Shown: piece by piece, positions 22,745 to 34,756 of the stretch
How the letters are laid out: the number at the start of each line of letters is the position of its first letter
How positions within the stretch are numbered: position 1 is the first letter of the stretch
Assembly: GCA_025345505.1 (NCBI GenBank)
Contig: JANVCC010000020.1
Location: forward strand, 50,758,401-50,822,400
Direction: 5' to 3'
Origin: Todiramphus chloris collaris
Lineage: Eukaryota; Chordata; Aves; Coraciiformes; Alcedinidae
DNA: 64,000 bases
Translations under genes and position numbers: made by a program
The notes under the pieces: model-generated
Database searches by the model: none
The model's input: only the letters and a program-made list of their open reading frames with translations
Told to the model about the DNA's origin: nothing

Positions 22745-24212
22745 TTTGCTGCCTTCTGGGTCATGTTCTGAATGTTTTAATTTGACAGAAATAAAGATTA
22801 AGCATCTCAAACAGTAGTACAGCTGACTGCTAGATAACAGTGCTTCTATACGCCTAACTTTTGAGTTAGGCTTTTTTTCCTCTGATGCCTTGCTCTGAGA
22901 AAGTCAATCATTGCTGTCAAAGATGAAAGCCCAAACCCTTTATTTCAATGGGAAGTAGATATATAAATACCTGTAAAGATTTGATTTAATACTGCATCTA
23001 ATAAGCACTGAAGTTAACAGCAGACCCTGAACTGATTCTGCTGAGCATGGGCTCAGATAATTTTACACTATTTTTGCAGCTGAAGAGTTAGACGCTGCAG
23101 AAGTGTGATTCTAAACCAGGGTTCCTAAGCAAGGTCACCTGATTTTCAGTGCTAGTTCTCTTGAATTCAGTGAAGCTGAAGCTACTTTAACCATGCAAGA
23201 GTTTCAGATACTTAAAAGTAGCATCGGTGTGATGAATGACCAATGAAACTTTTCTTGCAACTTTCGACTTTAATTTTGAGTGACGTTTTTCCATACTAGA
23301 ATTGAAATCTAGTTTATGGGTACCTCTGTATAATTTCTTGACCTTTATTTTTAGAGATGACCATCAGGATTTCAAAGCAATAAGTTAATCTAACCATATG
23401 TCACTACTCAATCTGGTGTCTTTGCAGACTTAAAGTAGACCAAAATTATTTTTCACTAAATATGCTAACCAAAAACCTGGAAATACCTCAGTTGATGAAC
23501 TGGTGACAGGTTGGGCCAGCTTGCTTTTTGTTTTGTTTCTTTTATTTTGTATAATTATCAGTCAGTCATTGATTTCCTTATTTTCAAAGTCATCAGAAAG
23601 CTATGGAAAACTTTATCCTAAAATGCTGGGTTTACTGGCTTTTTGTGCTATTTCTTGAAGAAAAAATGTAAAAAATGTGAAGAACTTGCAGAGTCTCTGC
23701 CCTCAAGTCTTTTTACAAGAAACTATTTTTTTATTATTAGACACTGGACCAAACTGCTCTGCGAATTTTCCACTCCTATTAACTGCAAATAACTTCCAGC
23801 TTGTATTAACCCTTTTTGGTCATGACAAGCAAAACTGTTTTGTATCTGTGGGGTGTAATGAGAGAAACAGATGAATTTGAGTCTGGGTCTCAAGCAGAGC
23901 TCTTTTGTGTTGAGACTGTGTTTATGAACTCCTCTGCTAACATTCTCATTCCTAACTCCCCTTAGAGAATGGAAATATTTTTATCAGCTAGAACATTTTG
24001 GGAAATACATCCATGATAATGCTGGATTTGATCATGTGCCCACTGAAGTAAATGACAACATTCTTGTTAGACTTTGGGAAATGGCTATGCTCTGCAAAGA
24101 CTGTCCTGAAAAGACATCAGTAGCTGATAGGTCCAAGCTGTAGCTCTAAATTCAGTTCCTCAACCTCTCTGGTTGTCTAAAGAAGCAAGCATCAAGACCT
24201 CAGATATAACTG
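22745..24212. other. Spacer between the duplicated segments
   Basis: About 1.47 kb with no gene. It holds a short hairpin at 22852-22871, an ancient-repeat remnant at about 24029-24075, and otherwise unique sequence. Nothing here is repeated outside the copies as far as I can see. Confidence 0.5.
24029..24075. repeat. Remnant of ancient amniote repeat
   Basis: 'GCCCACTGAAGTAAATG', a short gap, then 'TTGTTAGACTTTGGG' resembles the CCATTGAAGTCAATGG...ATTGACTTTGGG order of the old dispersed amniote repeat also seen at 53.5 kb. It is weak and short. Confidence 0.3.
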
Positions 24213-24542
24213 GGGTGTGAGACGCTATCTAACAAAAACTGCTAATAGGAATAAAAATATTAACACATGTTACGAAAGTAGCTCTTATTAAGAGAGAAAT
24301 TCCCTGTCCCTGTGCTTTCCCTTCTGAAATGCCCATGTAATGCTGAGATCATGTTCCTGTCTTGACTCCTGAGTCCTCTTCAATGGCTTAACTACAGTAG
24401 AGTGTAACTTAGGCTGACAATTTTCAGGTGCCTTTATGGAAACTGACAATGCAAAAACAGAGGAAGAAAGTACATGGTTCGAAAGTGTCTGAGTTGGAAT
24501 CTAAAGATTCCTAGATTAAGGATGCTGAGATACTTAGTGCAA
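24213..24542 (+). repeat. Direct duplication, copy 2
   Basis: Second copy of the segment at 22401-22744, same strand. It lacks about nine bases around 24271-24280 relative to copy 1 (TTACGAAAG against TTGAATTAAGGAAGAAAG) and has a shorter GTCTGAGTTGG block. After GATACTTAGTGCAAG the two flanks differ completely, so the breakpoints are sharp. A tandem or dispersed segmental duplication explains it best. An unrecognised interspersed repeat is the alternative. Confidence 0.9.
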
Positions 24543-24773
24543 GAAATCCTAGGTACCTTTCAGGTTGCAGTTGACCTGAGCCAATCTGTGTTGTCAATGC
24601 TCCACTCATGCATATGAATCTGAAGAGTGACCCTATAATGGATATAGAAGGTGCAGACTTCACTTTACAGGTCAGCTTTTTATCAGTTTTTCTTTATAAG
24701 AATTTATTTTATGAAATGTAGAAATTTATTTTCACATTCATTAAGAACTTTTATCAGAGAAATACAGTATCTT

Positions 24774-24798
24774 GTGGCTTCATTTAAAATGAAGCCAC
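24774..24798. repeat. Perfect 25-nt palindrome
   Basis: Arms GTGGCTTCATTT and AAATGAAGCCAC are exact reverse complements of 12 nt around a single central A. Such a sequence can form a tight hairpin or cruciform in DNA. No gene or element boundary is obvious beside it. Confidence 0.85.
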
Positions 24799-25344
24799 GT
24801 CTTCTAGATGAGTAAAGTTTTATACCTACTCACACTTTGCTGCAAAAGTGGGGAGAAGTGGTTGCTATGAACATTTAAAATTCTTGCACTAGAAAGATCC
24901 CCAGGTACTATTGCAGTTTTTAATGGGAATTATGGCACAGAGGCACTGGCCTATAAAGTTCATTAGGTGTTTAAAATATATTTGAACTTCTTAGCCAGAC
25001 AAAATTAATGGTTGGCAGGAGGTCACACAGGAACCTTTTGGCAGAGCTGAAAAGTGTTTCCAGCTTCCTTGCTGGTGCCTTCAGAAGGATTCTGGCTTTT
25101 CACTTTCTTTTCTGGGTGTTGAACAAAGTTCTCCAATTCAGCATTTGCTGAAGCCACCAGAACCTCACCACAGGCTTGAATGGAAATCAGGTCATGTATC
25201 AAAAGGATGAGTAGCTGTATTATCACAAAAGTTATCTGAATTCTACCTACCAGAACAGTGGTCCTTAGAGTTTTACATGTGACTTTTTATTTCTTCTGGC
25301 TTCTTTTTCAACTAAGTAACTGCTGTAGTTGTTTGGTCGTTCTT

Positions 25345-25413
25345 GGTTTTGTTTTCTCTTTTTCTCCTTTCTTTTTTTCCCCTTTTTTTTTTCTTTTTCC
25401 TTTTTGTTAGCTT
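25345..25413 (+). repeat. Polypyrimidine (T/C) tract
   Basis: About 70 bp of nearly pure T and C on the plus strand, with long T runs broken by C and CC. On the complementary strand it is polypurine and could adopt triplex structure. Confidence 0.75.
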
Positions 25414-27248
25414 TTTGTCTTCACCATGTGTCTTCTATGCCTCTGCTGGTTTCTCTCCTCCCATGGTGTCCCTCAAAAATAATCATCGCAACCAAAATCA
25501 CTAGTCTCTTTTGGAAGTTGTCACCAAAAAGAAATATTACTAAGTCAATATTTTTACTGCTTGATTTATTTTTTTTTTCAGTACTCTGCTCTATGGGCTA
25601 GTTGGGAGACTACTATGGTGGCAGCTGCAGTAGCCTGATGAATAAAACCCCTATCCCATCCTGTTTGCTCACTCTGGGATTATGAATCAGGTTCACATAT
25701 CAGAAAAAGGTAAATCTGTTTTCTTTGTGTTTTCATCTACCTGCTTCTCTGTGCTGCTAATATGAATGAGTCTGCAAGGTTTTGTGAGCCAGTCAGGCTC
25801 ATGGGTTTTGAAATGGAAGTTGTTGTTTGACTCTGCTGAGCCTGATGCACCAGAACAGATCTCATTGCAGGTTTGGGCCCCAGGTCATAAGAGAGAACAA
25901 CAGATGGATGAAATGTACATAAAGAGGAGGGAAGATAAAAGGAGCAGAGCTGGGAAAGGTTTAGGCTAGTTGGAGGAGGGAAGGCTTAGCCTGGATGTCT
26001 AGTCCAGTCCCAATGGGATGTTTAGCATTTCTGTCCTCTGTGGAGGAAGACAAAGAAATAAGCAGGGGAAAAAAAACCCAACAGAGAAGCATGGCAGGGA
26101 GGCAGAAGTATGCTAGATAGATAACTACTATAAGCTATATTATTGATGTGTAAACTCTGAACATGTACATAGTCCAGAACTATTGTTGTGATAAGTTGTG
26201 ATAATTTTGCCTCTGATAAGCAATGTAACTGTGTATCCAAATTGTAAGATAAGTGTCTAGAAGAAAACATTTTCTTTTTCAAATTAAACTAGATGACTAA
26301 GATTTAGTGCTGGAAGGCTATGCTGTGTACTATGATTTCTTCCTTAGGAGTGTGCAAATCTTCCTTAATTTGTTAATTCATCCTTGAAACCTGAAAGCTA
26401 GAAAATTTTATTGTACTACTTACCTGTGCATAGATACCTCAGTGAAAACAGGAGAAGGATGAAGCAAAGGATGGAGATGGACTCTTAAGTGTGTTTTATT
26501 TTGCTTAAAAGTCACATGTTAAAAATCATCCCTTTGCATAACTGTAGAAACAGTGTCAGAATCCATAGAGGGCTTTGTGTTTCAACAAGACTGCTCAATT
26601 TGTTTTTCATTAAGCATGATTATTTATTGCAAGACATGCAAGTACTGGTAATATCATCTGATTCCTGGAAGGGGGGGGTGGGGTGTTTTGCTTTGGTTTT
26701 GTTGTTTCTCTCTGTGTCTTGGTTTAAACGTATCTCAATCACACAATTTTTAATTTTTTTTTTTGACAAGTAAAAAGGAATGTGTTTTGGATACATCTTA
26801 AAAAGTATTGTTTATCCTGACAAAAAGAACAGCAAAAAGAGTAATCTTGAAAGATTTCTGTAATGGAAATGAAATAATCAACGTAGAAATATGAGGAAGA
26901 AATTACACCCATTAAATACATCTAGACTGATGAATGATATGATGGCTGCCTATTCAAGTTGGAAATTTTACACATGATTGAAGCTTTATTTAGTCTAATG
27001 AAATGTGCTTCCTGAATGCTGCATCTGAGTGACGGCGTGACCTAGAGCACAAAAGAAAGTATTATGTGATTAGACTGAGATCATTCTCATTTAAAGTCAT
27101 TGTGATATAATTTTAAGTTTTTAATGAGCAGCATATACTTTTGTGTCCATTGCCTCTTTTATTGCAAATACCTTTTCAGGTCTTGTCCTTCCACAGGCTT
27201 ATTTGAAACTCATCACAGATTAACTGCAAAGGGGTTTGGAGTTCACTG

Positions 27249-27250
<2 letters not shown>

Positions 27251-27278
<28 letters not shown>
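27251..27278. repeat. T28 homopolymer
   Basis: Twenty-eight consecutive T, the longest homopolymer in the window, followed by a C-rich segment (CACCCCCAACCTGCCACC). Length is likely to vary between individuals and assemblies. Confidence 0.9.
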
Positions 27279-27281
<3 letters not shown>

Positions 27282-29948
27282 CTTCACCCCCAACCTGCCA
27301 CCTCCCACCCCAAGAGTAATGTGTGGTAGACTGGAGGAAGCTGATGTTTCAGAATAGACTCATCTTGTGCTACAGTCTTCATATGGTCCCTGGTATATTC
27401 TTTCTTTATTCTTTAGCTCAGAAACCAACTTATATCCCTTGTGGAAATTTGTTAGTTTACATTAGTGATGTTAGTTCTTGTTGAAACTGCTGATTTGATA
27501 TGTACTTTCTTTACCTCCTTGGCTATGGCAGCTGGGATTTCATGAGAGCCATGTCATTACACTGCTTTACACCAGCTATGAGTTTGTACCCAGATCTTCT
27601 ACACCACACATCTCTTACCTCACTTCACCTTTATGATCTGGTTCTTTACTTTGAAGCTGGTTTGTGTAACAAGCTGGAAGGCAACTAGCCACACAGAAAA
27701 CCACCAATGTTTTGATTAAAAGCTATTAAATCACAGTAGACTTGTGCAAAATTTAACATGGTTCATAATACAATTTTATGAGCTTTTGAGATTTCTGGCA
27801 CCATAAAATGATTTTGTTAATGGGTTTCAGCAGTTATTACTTAGTGATGTTAAAAAGTAATGAAGGGGGAAGTAAATGCAAGGAGTGAGCTTGCTTCTCA
27901 AGTACACAGTTCTTCAGTTTCTTAGCTGAGGAGCATTAGTAGTGGCAAGCAAATGGATTCAATGGGCTCTATGTGTGTGAAAGAGCTCAGTGCAGACCCC
28001 ATATTTTTAGACAAATATGAACCTGCTGATGACAATCCTGAGTTTTAGCTTGTTAGCTAGGCTGACTGATGAACACCCAGGACCAGACAGATAAGCCAGA
28101 CACTTAATCTATCTACTGTATGTGTTCAGTCAGACTAAAGCTTTATCAATCATTTCAAACTGCATTTCAAGAGCATACTGTATAGTTTCCTGTTACAATA
28201 AATCACTGAATTTGGAACCTGTAGCAACTTAACTACCTCCTTCATGAGGCAAATGAAGGTATCAATATAAGTACTTCATTTTGTGCCCATATGAAAGATT
28301 CATATCTCATAATTCCTTTACACTTTTTTTTTTTTCCTAAGTAAGCCTTTAGTTAAAATTTGGGAGGGCAAAAGAAGAAAGTCAGGAGTAGCCTCTTAAT
28401 AAGAGTTTTAAAAATATCTCAACTTGAAATTTAGGATAACTTGCTCAGATCACTTTTTAACTCAGTCCATGGATATCTTCTTGATAAGCATTTTATTTCC
28501 AGCTACCAAAAAAAAAAAAGTATAAAGCTGAAAAAAGGATATTAAAAATGCATGTGTTAATTGCAGAATAAAATCCTATGCTGAGAGGCAAAAGAAAAGA
28601 TGTTTTCTTAATGGAAGCTTCCCCATTTTTTGCCTAATACTTTTTTCCATCTGTATGATTCACAAAGATCAAGTAGCATATATACAGATAAGGAAAGCCA
28701 ATTCACCTCTTTTTTGGGATACTATACATATATAATTTAGGATTCAGATGTACTTTTTTTTTACCAGAGCTCCATGAATGTAAGATCTATATCACACTGA
28801 AGGTTCACTTAGTCCTGTAACCTGTTTCTGCTAATAACCAAATGCTGCAGTGAAAGGTCTCAAGGTTCATAATAGCAAAATGTGGGATAATCTATTCTTC
28901 ACTGTTAGATCATCTTAGAGATTCACTGCAGCTACTGTCTGATTTAAGCTTCAAGATGTGAGGTTTAATAAACATTTCAAAACTCACATTAGCATTCTGG
29001 ATTATGACAAGCTCAGATATTCCCAACACTGAGAGAGATCCATGACTCCTTTTGGAGCTTTGCTAAGATAGTCATGTACCTGTGCAGACAGCTTTCTAGC
29101 CTCTGATTCCTGTGAATAAATTAAACATCATGGCTTAAATTTTAGAAGCATCTGTATTTATAACATCAGAATTTTGCCTTCATTATTTTTAGCCATTGTC
29201 CTACCTCTTTTTATTTTCCCTTGGTGGCCATAGTAAGTGTACGTTGGTGTGCACAGATTGCTTTGGTCTCAGCAATGACTCTGATAAATGACTGCACAGC
29301 ATGGATTGCTGATAAAACACCAGGAGGAGGTTGCATGTGAGAAGCTGGTGAAGCACATTTACAGGCATGCTACAATTGCAGAAGTTACAGTTAATTAGTC
29401 ACAAGTTCTTTCGTTAGTTCAAATTATATTTTCAAATATATTCTTTTCAAATATATTAAAACTGTATTTTGTGGTATTATTTTCTAATAACTAGTGAAGT
29501 CTGAGTGTAGCCTTCATAGTAAATGGCTGGTCTAGATTTGGATCAGCCTTTGTATGTTATAAACCTGTCAACTAATACTATATTTAGTCATGGTGTAGTG
29601 GCTAGTACAGAAGAACAGTTGAAGAGGAGGCATGATAATGTCTATGGGACAAATTACACATCACAAACAAATTAATTATACGTAATTCTTGGCATAAACC
29701 CCATGAATTCTGGGCATGGTCATAATAGGTGTTTTTACCGCCAACAATTATCATTTGCTTAAATCACGTCTTGAATGAAGAGTGGATCTTGTGATGTTAT
29801 GGCAAATGCACAGAATATGAATAACTGGACACCTATGGTTTCAAGCTGTATAAATGGATGAGAAGTACTTGACTGTGCATATACTTCAGGTGTGTTCAGA
29901 GAGATTTACTTTCCCATGCTAATTTGAGTGAACGAGCGAGATTATTTC

Positions 29949-29995
29949 CATGGGTTTCAGTGGACTTTTGGATTGAGTCCTGGAGCCTGATCTCA
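29949..29995. repeat. Possible ancient amniote repeat remnant
   Basis: 'CATGGGTTTCAGTGGACTTTTGGATTGAGTCC' resembles the ATTGACTTCAGTGGGCTTTGGATCAGGCCC end of old amniote repeats. It is short and could be coincidence. Confidence 0.3.
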
Positions 29996-32900
29996 TACTT
30001 TAGTTAGAGGAGATTTGCGAGAACATGCAGACCTGGGCATCCAGGGAGGTACCAAAGCTGAAGTGATTGGAAAGGGACACAGCAAGGCCCCTTATTATAT
30101 GGTAAATACCTTCCCCAGAATGTTCTGGTGAACATTAGGCAGTTGGTGGTTTGTTTCACCTACTTAAAATCAAACTGAGGAAGAGGTAGGGCCACATCCT
30201 TTGATAGCTACAGATTGGCTGGTTACAAATGCTGATCAGATGTATAAAAGTAGAAAGTGAGACTACATTAAGATTTAAGTTTTGCATTCATGGACTGTGA
30301 GAAAACTAGTTATGCAGCCTTTTATGTTTTCTCTGTTGAAATGCAACTCTTGATCACTGTAATTTTGAATGATACATGGTTTCTCAGACAATGTGAACAA
30401 CAGACTGACCCAAGCTTTGCCAAAGAATGAAGAAGAGTCATGCTTCTTCACAGCATGTTTCTGAGATTTGTCAGTTCTGCTCATGCTCCTCAGGCCTGGG
30501 GAAATTAATGGAAAGTGGTTTCCAGGAATATTCTACTGATTATTATGAAGAAACTCACAGCCACACCACATAAATTCTAATGGTACTTGTTCTGACAAAT
30601 GAATGATAGTGATGAGGATGTACGACACAGGATTATTTTTTTTTGTTGTTGTAACTTGTTTCAGGAAATCTTTCATATTAGTGGGAAAATGCTGCATTTT
30701 AAGAACTTATAATGCTGTATTATCTTTTCCCTAAGTATGAATTTTGGGCCTAATTTGTGATATACATATGTAAAGTGAAATTCAGTGTGTAAAGATACTC
30801 CTTTCCTGAGCATTTTTATTACATAGCTATGTAAATGTTCTTATGCAAATAGAGACAATAATTATGTCTGAAGATTATATACATCACAAGTAGGGAATTC
30901 CTCCTACATTAAAATGCATATTTTAGAAGCAAATCTGTATCTGATTTAAAAATTTACAGTGGATGACAGCAGCTTACCTCATCAGTATCTGGCCTTTTGA
31001 AATTCAGGGAACTTATTAAAAATGAAATTTGCGGTGGGGGCAATAGCAAGTGAGCACAGGAATGACTCACAAGAGAGTGGTACACTACAGATGAACTGGA
31101 TGGTGGACAGATTTGCAGTGTTGTAAAACACATGGGAAAAGTCCCTTCTGCTTGGTGGTTTTGTGATTTGTTTTGTTTTTTTTTCTTCACCGCCTTATTA
31201 ATTTACCACAACTGCAAGCCATGTGTTCTAGTTCTCGCCTGGGAGAAGAGGCTGGTTATGCCATGTTGTGACTTAGTTGAACCAGTGAGCTAAAAGCAGC
31301 TGGAAAACCCCAGGAAATTCTGAATTGCTCTTAAAAAAAGCCTAGGAACATTGTCTGAAAACCGCTCAGCATAGGGACAACTCCATTCTGTTCATATTGT
31401 TGTGCTCCCTGTTATGTGTTAACAGCTCTAATGAAGGACATCAACAGATGAAAATCAAGTGGACAAAATATTTTCAATGAAAGTTTATGCCTTAAAATGA
31501 TTGGATTCATAGTCTGTAAAAAAAAGTTTGTTTAATGTTAGCACAGTGGTAACTTGTATGTAATATCCCAACAACTGCGTTTGTCAAGTTACGATGATGT
31601 ACTTCATATAGGTGATGTTGACATTTTCACTTTCTACCACAGCAGCTGTGGCCCTGTTGAGTCAGGTTTCACAACAATTTTAGTGACAGTCTTCACTTGT
31701 TTTCTGTGTTCCCTTTTCGTGGAATAGCACTGTTCCTTTGGGGCTGCTCTTGGAAGAAATGTCTGAGTGATAATTCTTAAGAAAACAACATTGGTCACAG
31801 CTACCTTGTGTGCAGGCTGCAAGCGGTAGGTAACATAACCATCCTGACCCAGGAACGATCCATAAAATAGGCAAATTCCTGCTTCAGCTCCTCCTTTCCC
31901 TTCTTCTTTTCAAGGGGAGCAAAGAGAAGCATGTTCCCGCCCCTTGTGACACAAATAATTTCCTCTTCTGCATTATGGCTGTATGACAGACTTGAAGTTC
32001 CTCTGGTCCTCCCTCTTCTCAAGCCTAGATCTCCAGAAGCTCAAGTCTCTTGCATGCCCTCAGCTAAGACCTTTGATGCAGTATCCTAGATAGAGATGTA
32101 GTCAATTTTATTGTCCATATTCACCTCTTTGACAGCAGATTTGAGGAGTAACATGCAACAAGGAAAAGGGAGAAATTAAAATTTAGAAAGAGAAGGGCTG
32201 ATATTCTTAATTGTCCAAGGGAAAATTCCCGTTTTAGGTGTCTGTGTTGAAAAGGGAGTAGCTGAACTGCAGTAGGTTGCATGGAGGGAAAAGGATTATG
32301 TAAATAGTTTTTTGTTTTGATTCAAGCTTTGCTTTTCTCATTAATAACATGCCAGTTTTGCTTATGCATGTCTTAGTGGTTAGTAATAGAGAAGTGACTA
32401 AAAATGAGCATTATCAAGTATTAGTTTGAAAAGCCTAAAATAAAGTAGATTCATTTTTAGTTGGCTCACCTGTGATTAAGACATGGCGATTAAAGTGTAA
32501 GTTATCTGAGCACTGGTATTGTACCATGTGTATGTACTAGAGTTACATCCTATTTGTGCTTGGTGTTGTAGGTGTAGGCCAGACGCAGCACACGTCAGCG
32601 TGTTTAGAATTTTCAGTCAGAGGTTCTCTTCTAATTCTTTTAGTCCCTCAGTTGCTCACATGCTTTCTGAGCCATTCCAGTTTATTCCTCTTTCATGTCA
32701 CAGTCTGCAACAAATTCTTTCCTCCACAGACTTTCTGGTCTGTCATTGCAATGGTCCAACACCAAGCAAAATGCCAAGGAGACCTTGAAAAGCACTCCTC
32801 AAACTGAAGAGAAACAGGAGATCCGCTCAAACAGCACTAGGCTGCAGGAAGTTAATATTTGAGCTTTCCTTATAAATAACTAATTTGGGAGTGGTGGTAA

Positions 32901-33111
32901 GCTGTGCTAAGCTAGAGTTTCAAAGGGTTGGTGAGTAAAATGGAAACAACCTGTGACCAGAAGAGTTAAGAGAAAAGCTTGGAAATTACATCAAGACAGT
33001 AGGTGAACTCAAAACTACTTAAATAAAAACAAAGTTCAAATGATATTTTCACAAGTTCCAATTCTACAGTCACATGCAGTCCCAGTATTCAGATAAAGAT
33101 ATAAGACTTCA

Positions 33112-33180
33112 TTTTTATAGGATTGTAAAAACATTCAAGTTGGGAAGGACCTTGGAGATCAGTTAGACCAGCCTCCTTTT
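33112..33180 (-). mobile_element. CR1 3'-tail fragment
   Basis: The plus strand reads 'AAGTTGGGAAGGACCTTGGA' followed by 'GATCAGTTAGACCAGCCTCC'. This is the reverse complement of the CR1 3' untranslated end (usual form GGTTGGAAGGGACCTTAAAGATCATCTAGTCCAACC). Only about 70 bp remain and the terminal octamers are decayed, so this is an old, strongly 5'-truncated insertion on the minus strand. Confidence 0.75.
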
Positions 33181-33356
33181 TGAAACAGAGTAACTAGTGT
33201 CCTCATCTGAGGACTGTTTAACCTGCAGAACCAGAAAAATCTGTCATGTGGCACATGTATGTTCTTATATAGCCTACCACTTTCATGGAAGGGAAAAATT
33301 ATGTGATTATTTTTTCCGAGACTGGGATTGTAACCATTGGAGTGCTCTTCGAACTT

Positions 33357-33432
33357 TTTTGTGGGTGGGGTTTTGTTTTGTTGGGTATTTTTTTGTTTGT
33401 TTTTTTTGTTTGTGGTGTTTGGGTTTTTTTTG
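33357..33432 (+). repeat. G/T-rich low-complexity tract
   Basis: About 75 bp almost free of A and C on the plus strand, built of TTTTG and TTTGGG units. It is the same type as the tract at 20675-20853 and, in reverse complement, those at 8.8 and 51.6 kb. Confidence 0.75.
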
Positions 33433-33752
33433 ATAGCTACTGAATTTCCACAGAAATCAAGGTGAATTATGGGTGGTGAAGAAAATTGTTAGGGCACTGA
33501 CCACACTCCCTATGACTTTAGAAGTCTAAGCACTTTGAAAGATTGAGCATGGTATGTGCAAGAACACAGTCAGGTAGGTGAAAATTTATCTGGGAATTAG
33601 TGTAATCTTACCTACAGCTACTGGTGAGATAACAAGGCTTTTATATCTCACTGATAAGATTAATAAGGATGGTTGTTGCATGGTTTTAAACTTCTGTTGT
33701 GGCTTAAAACATCTTTTTACCCTAAGTGTTTATATTCAACTTCTGCATTCTC

Positions 33753-33773
33753 ATTTATTTATTTATTTATTTT
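33753..33773. repeat. (ATTT)5 microsatellite
   Basis: Five tandem ATTT units. Simple repeat. Confidence 0.85.
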
Positions 33774-34709
33774 GTTTTGACATTATAGCTTTTTTATTTT
33801 TTTCTGAGTGTGTATTCATATTTTGCTTCCAGCTGAGAATTCAAAGGAAATGTTTGCCTTTTGGATTTCTCTGTTGCAAGCTTAATCCTTCCCAGAGACT
33901 TAAGTGAGATCAAGGTCAGATTTTTATCATCAAAGATGGGGTGGGCAAATTTCTTTCCTAGCCATGCAAGTCTTGTAGGGTTTGATGACTGTGAAAGCCT
34001 GGAGTGATTTATTAACTTTGGTGTAAGGGAAGAACTCTTATTTTATACCCCTTGAATTTAAGAGCTCTAAAACATGTAGAATAGGGAGTTATTAATGTGT
34101 TGTGAAGACAGACCCATTCAGCAAAGAGCCTTACCACTTACTGTTGGCACTAAATACTGTTTACCTAAGAAAACACTAAATCTCTGTTGAAATATATTTA
34201 AACTTTGAATTGCATATAGTATATAATTGTATCCATAGTGACTATTGCACATACACATGAACGTATATTTTGTAGTGTTATTTTTGCTTGTATTCTGAAA
34301 CTAAAATGCCTTCAAATTTGATGGCTTTGATATCACAGGTGAGAGAAATTTTATTTTTTTAACAAAAATAGGGTCTTCTCTTACATCGTTTCCTTGAGCA
34401 GAAAATGTTGATTTTGGTTTTGAAAGTGTCAAATGGTGTGCCAAAACAGAAGAGAGTTATTGTACTGTACACAGTACTCTTGGCTTAGATGACTGGTTAG
34501 ACTTGTGAAAATAGGTGTCTAGATTTGTATATACTCTAGCTTTTTCTTCTTTTGTGAAGAAACAGCTTAACTTTCAGTGATGTGTTGCTCCTTTTTCTCA
34601 TACAGTCTTAGATCTGTACAGCAAACATGCCACTGAGTCAGGCAACTTATTTAGGAGATTGTTAGTCAAGTTTTACCCATATTTGCTTGTTCTTGCGCAC
34701 TTGAAGAAT

Positions 34710-34756
34710 AAAATATTTCTGGGTGTTGAAAAAAATATTTCTGGGTGTTGAAAAAT
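34710..34756 (+). repeat. 22-bp tandem duplication
   Basis: The unit 'TATTTCTGGGTGTTGAAAAA' plus two A occurs twice in direct tandem, the copies starting at 34714 and 34736. The units are essentially identical, which points to a recent replication slippage event. Confidence 0.9.

Larger units (their letters stand above)
24799..33111. other. Unique non-coding sequence
   Basis: No gene is supported, and open frames stay below about 95 codons. Visible are the pyrimidine tract at 25345-25413, a G-rich run at 26671-26683, the T28 run at 27251-27278, T and A runs near 28324 and 28508, and a weak ancient-repeat remnant at 29949-29995. Confidence 0.55.

Noticed and set aside
22852-22880. 8-bp hairpin followed by a T run, like a bacterial terminator
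   Set aside because: The context is clearly vertebrate non-coding DNA with no gene upstream. Short stem-loops before T runs are common by chance.
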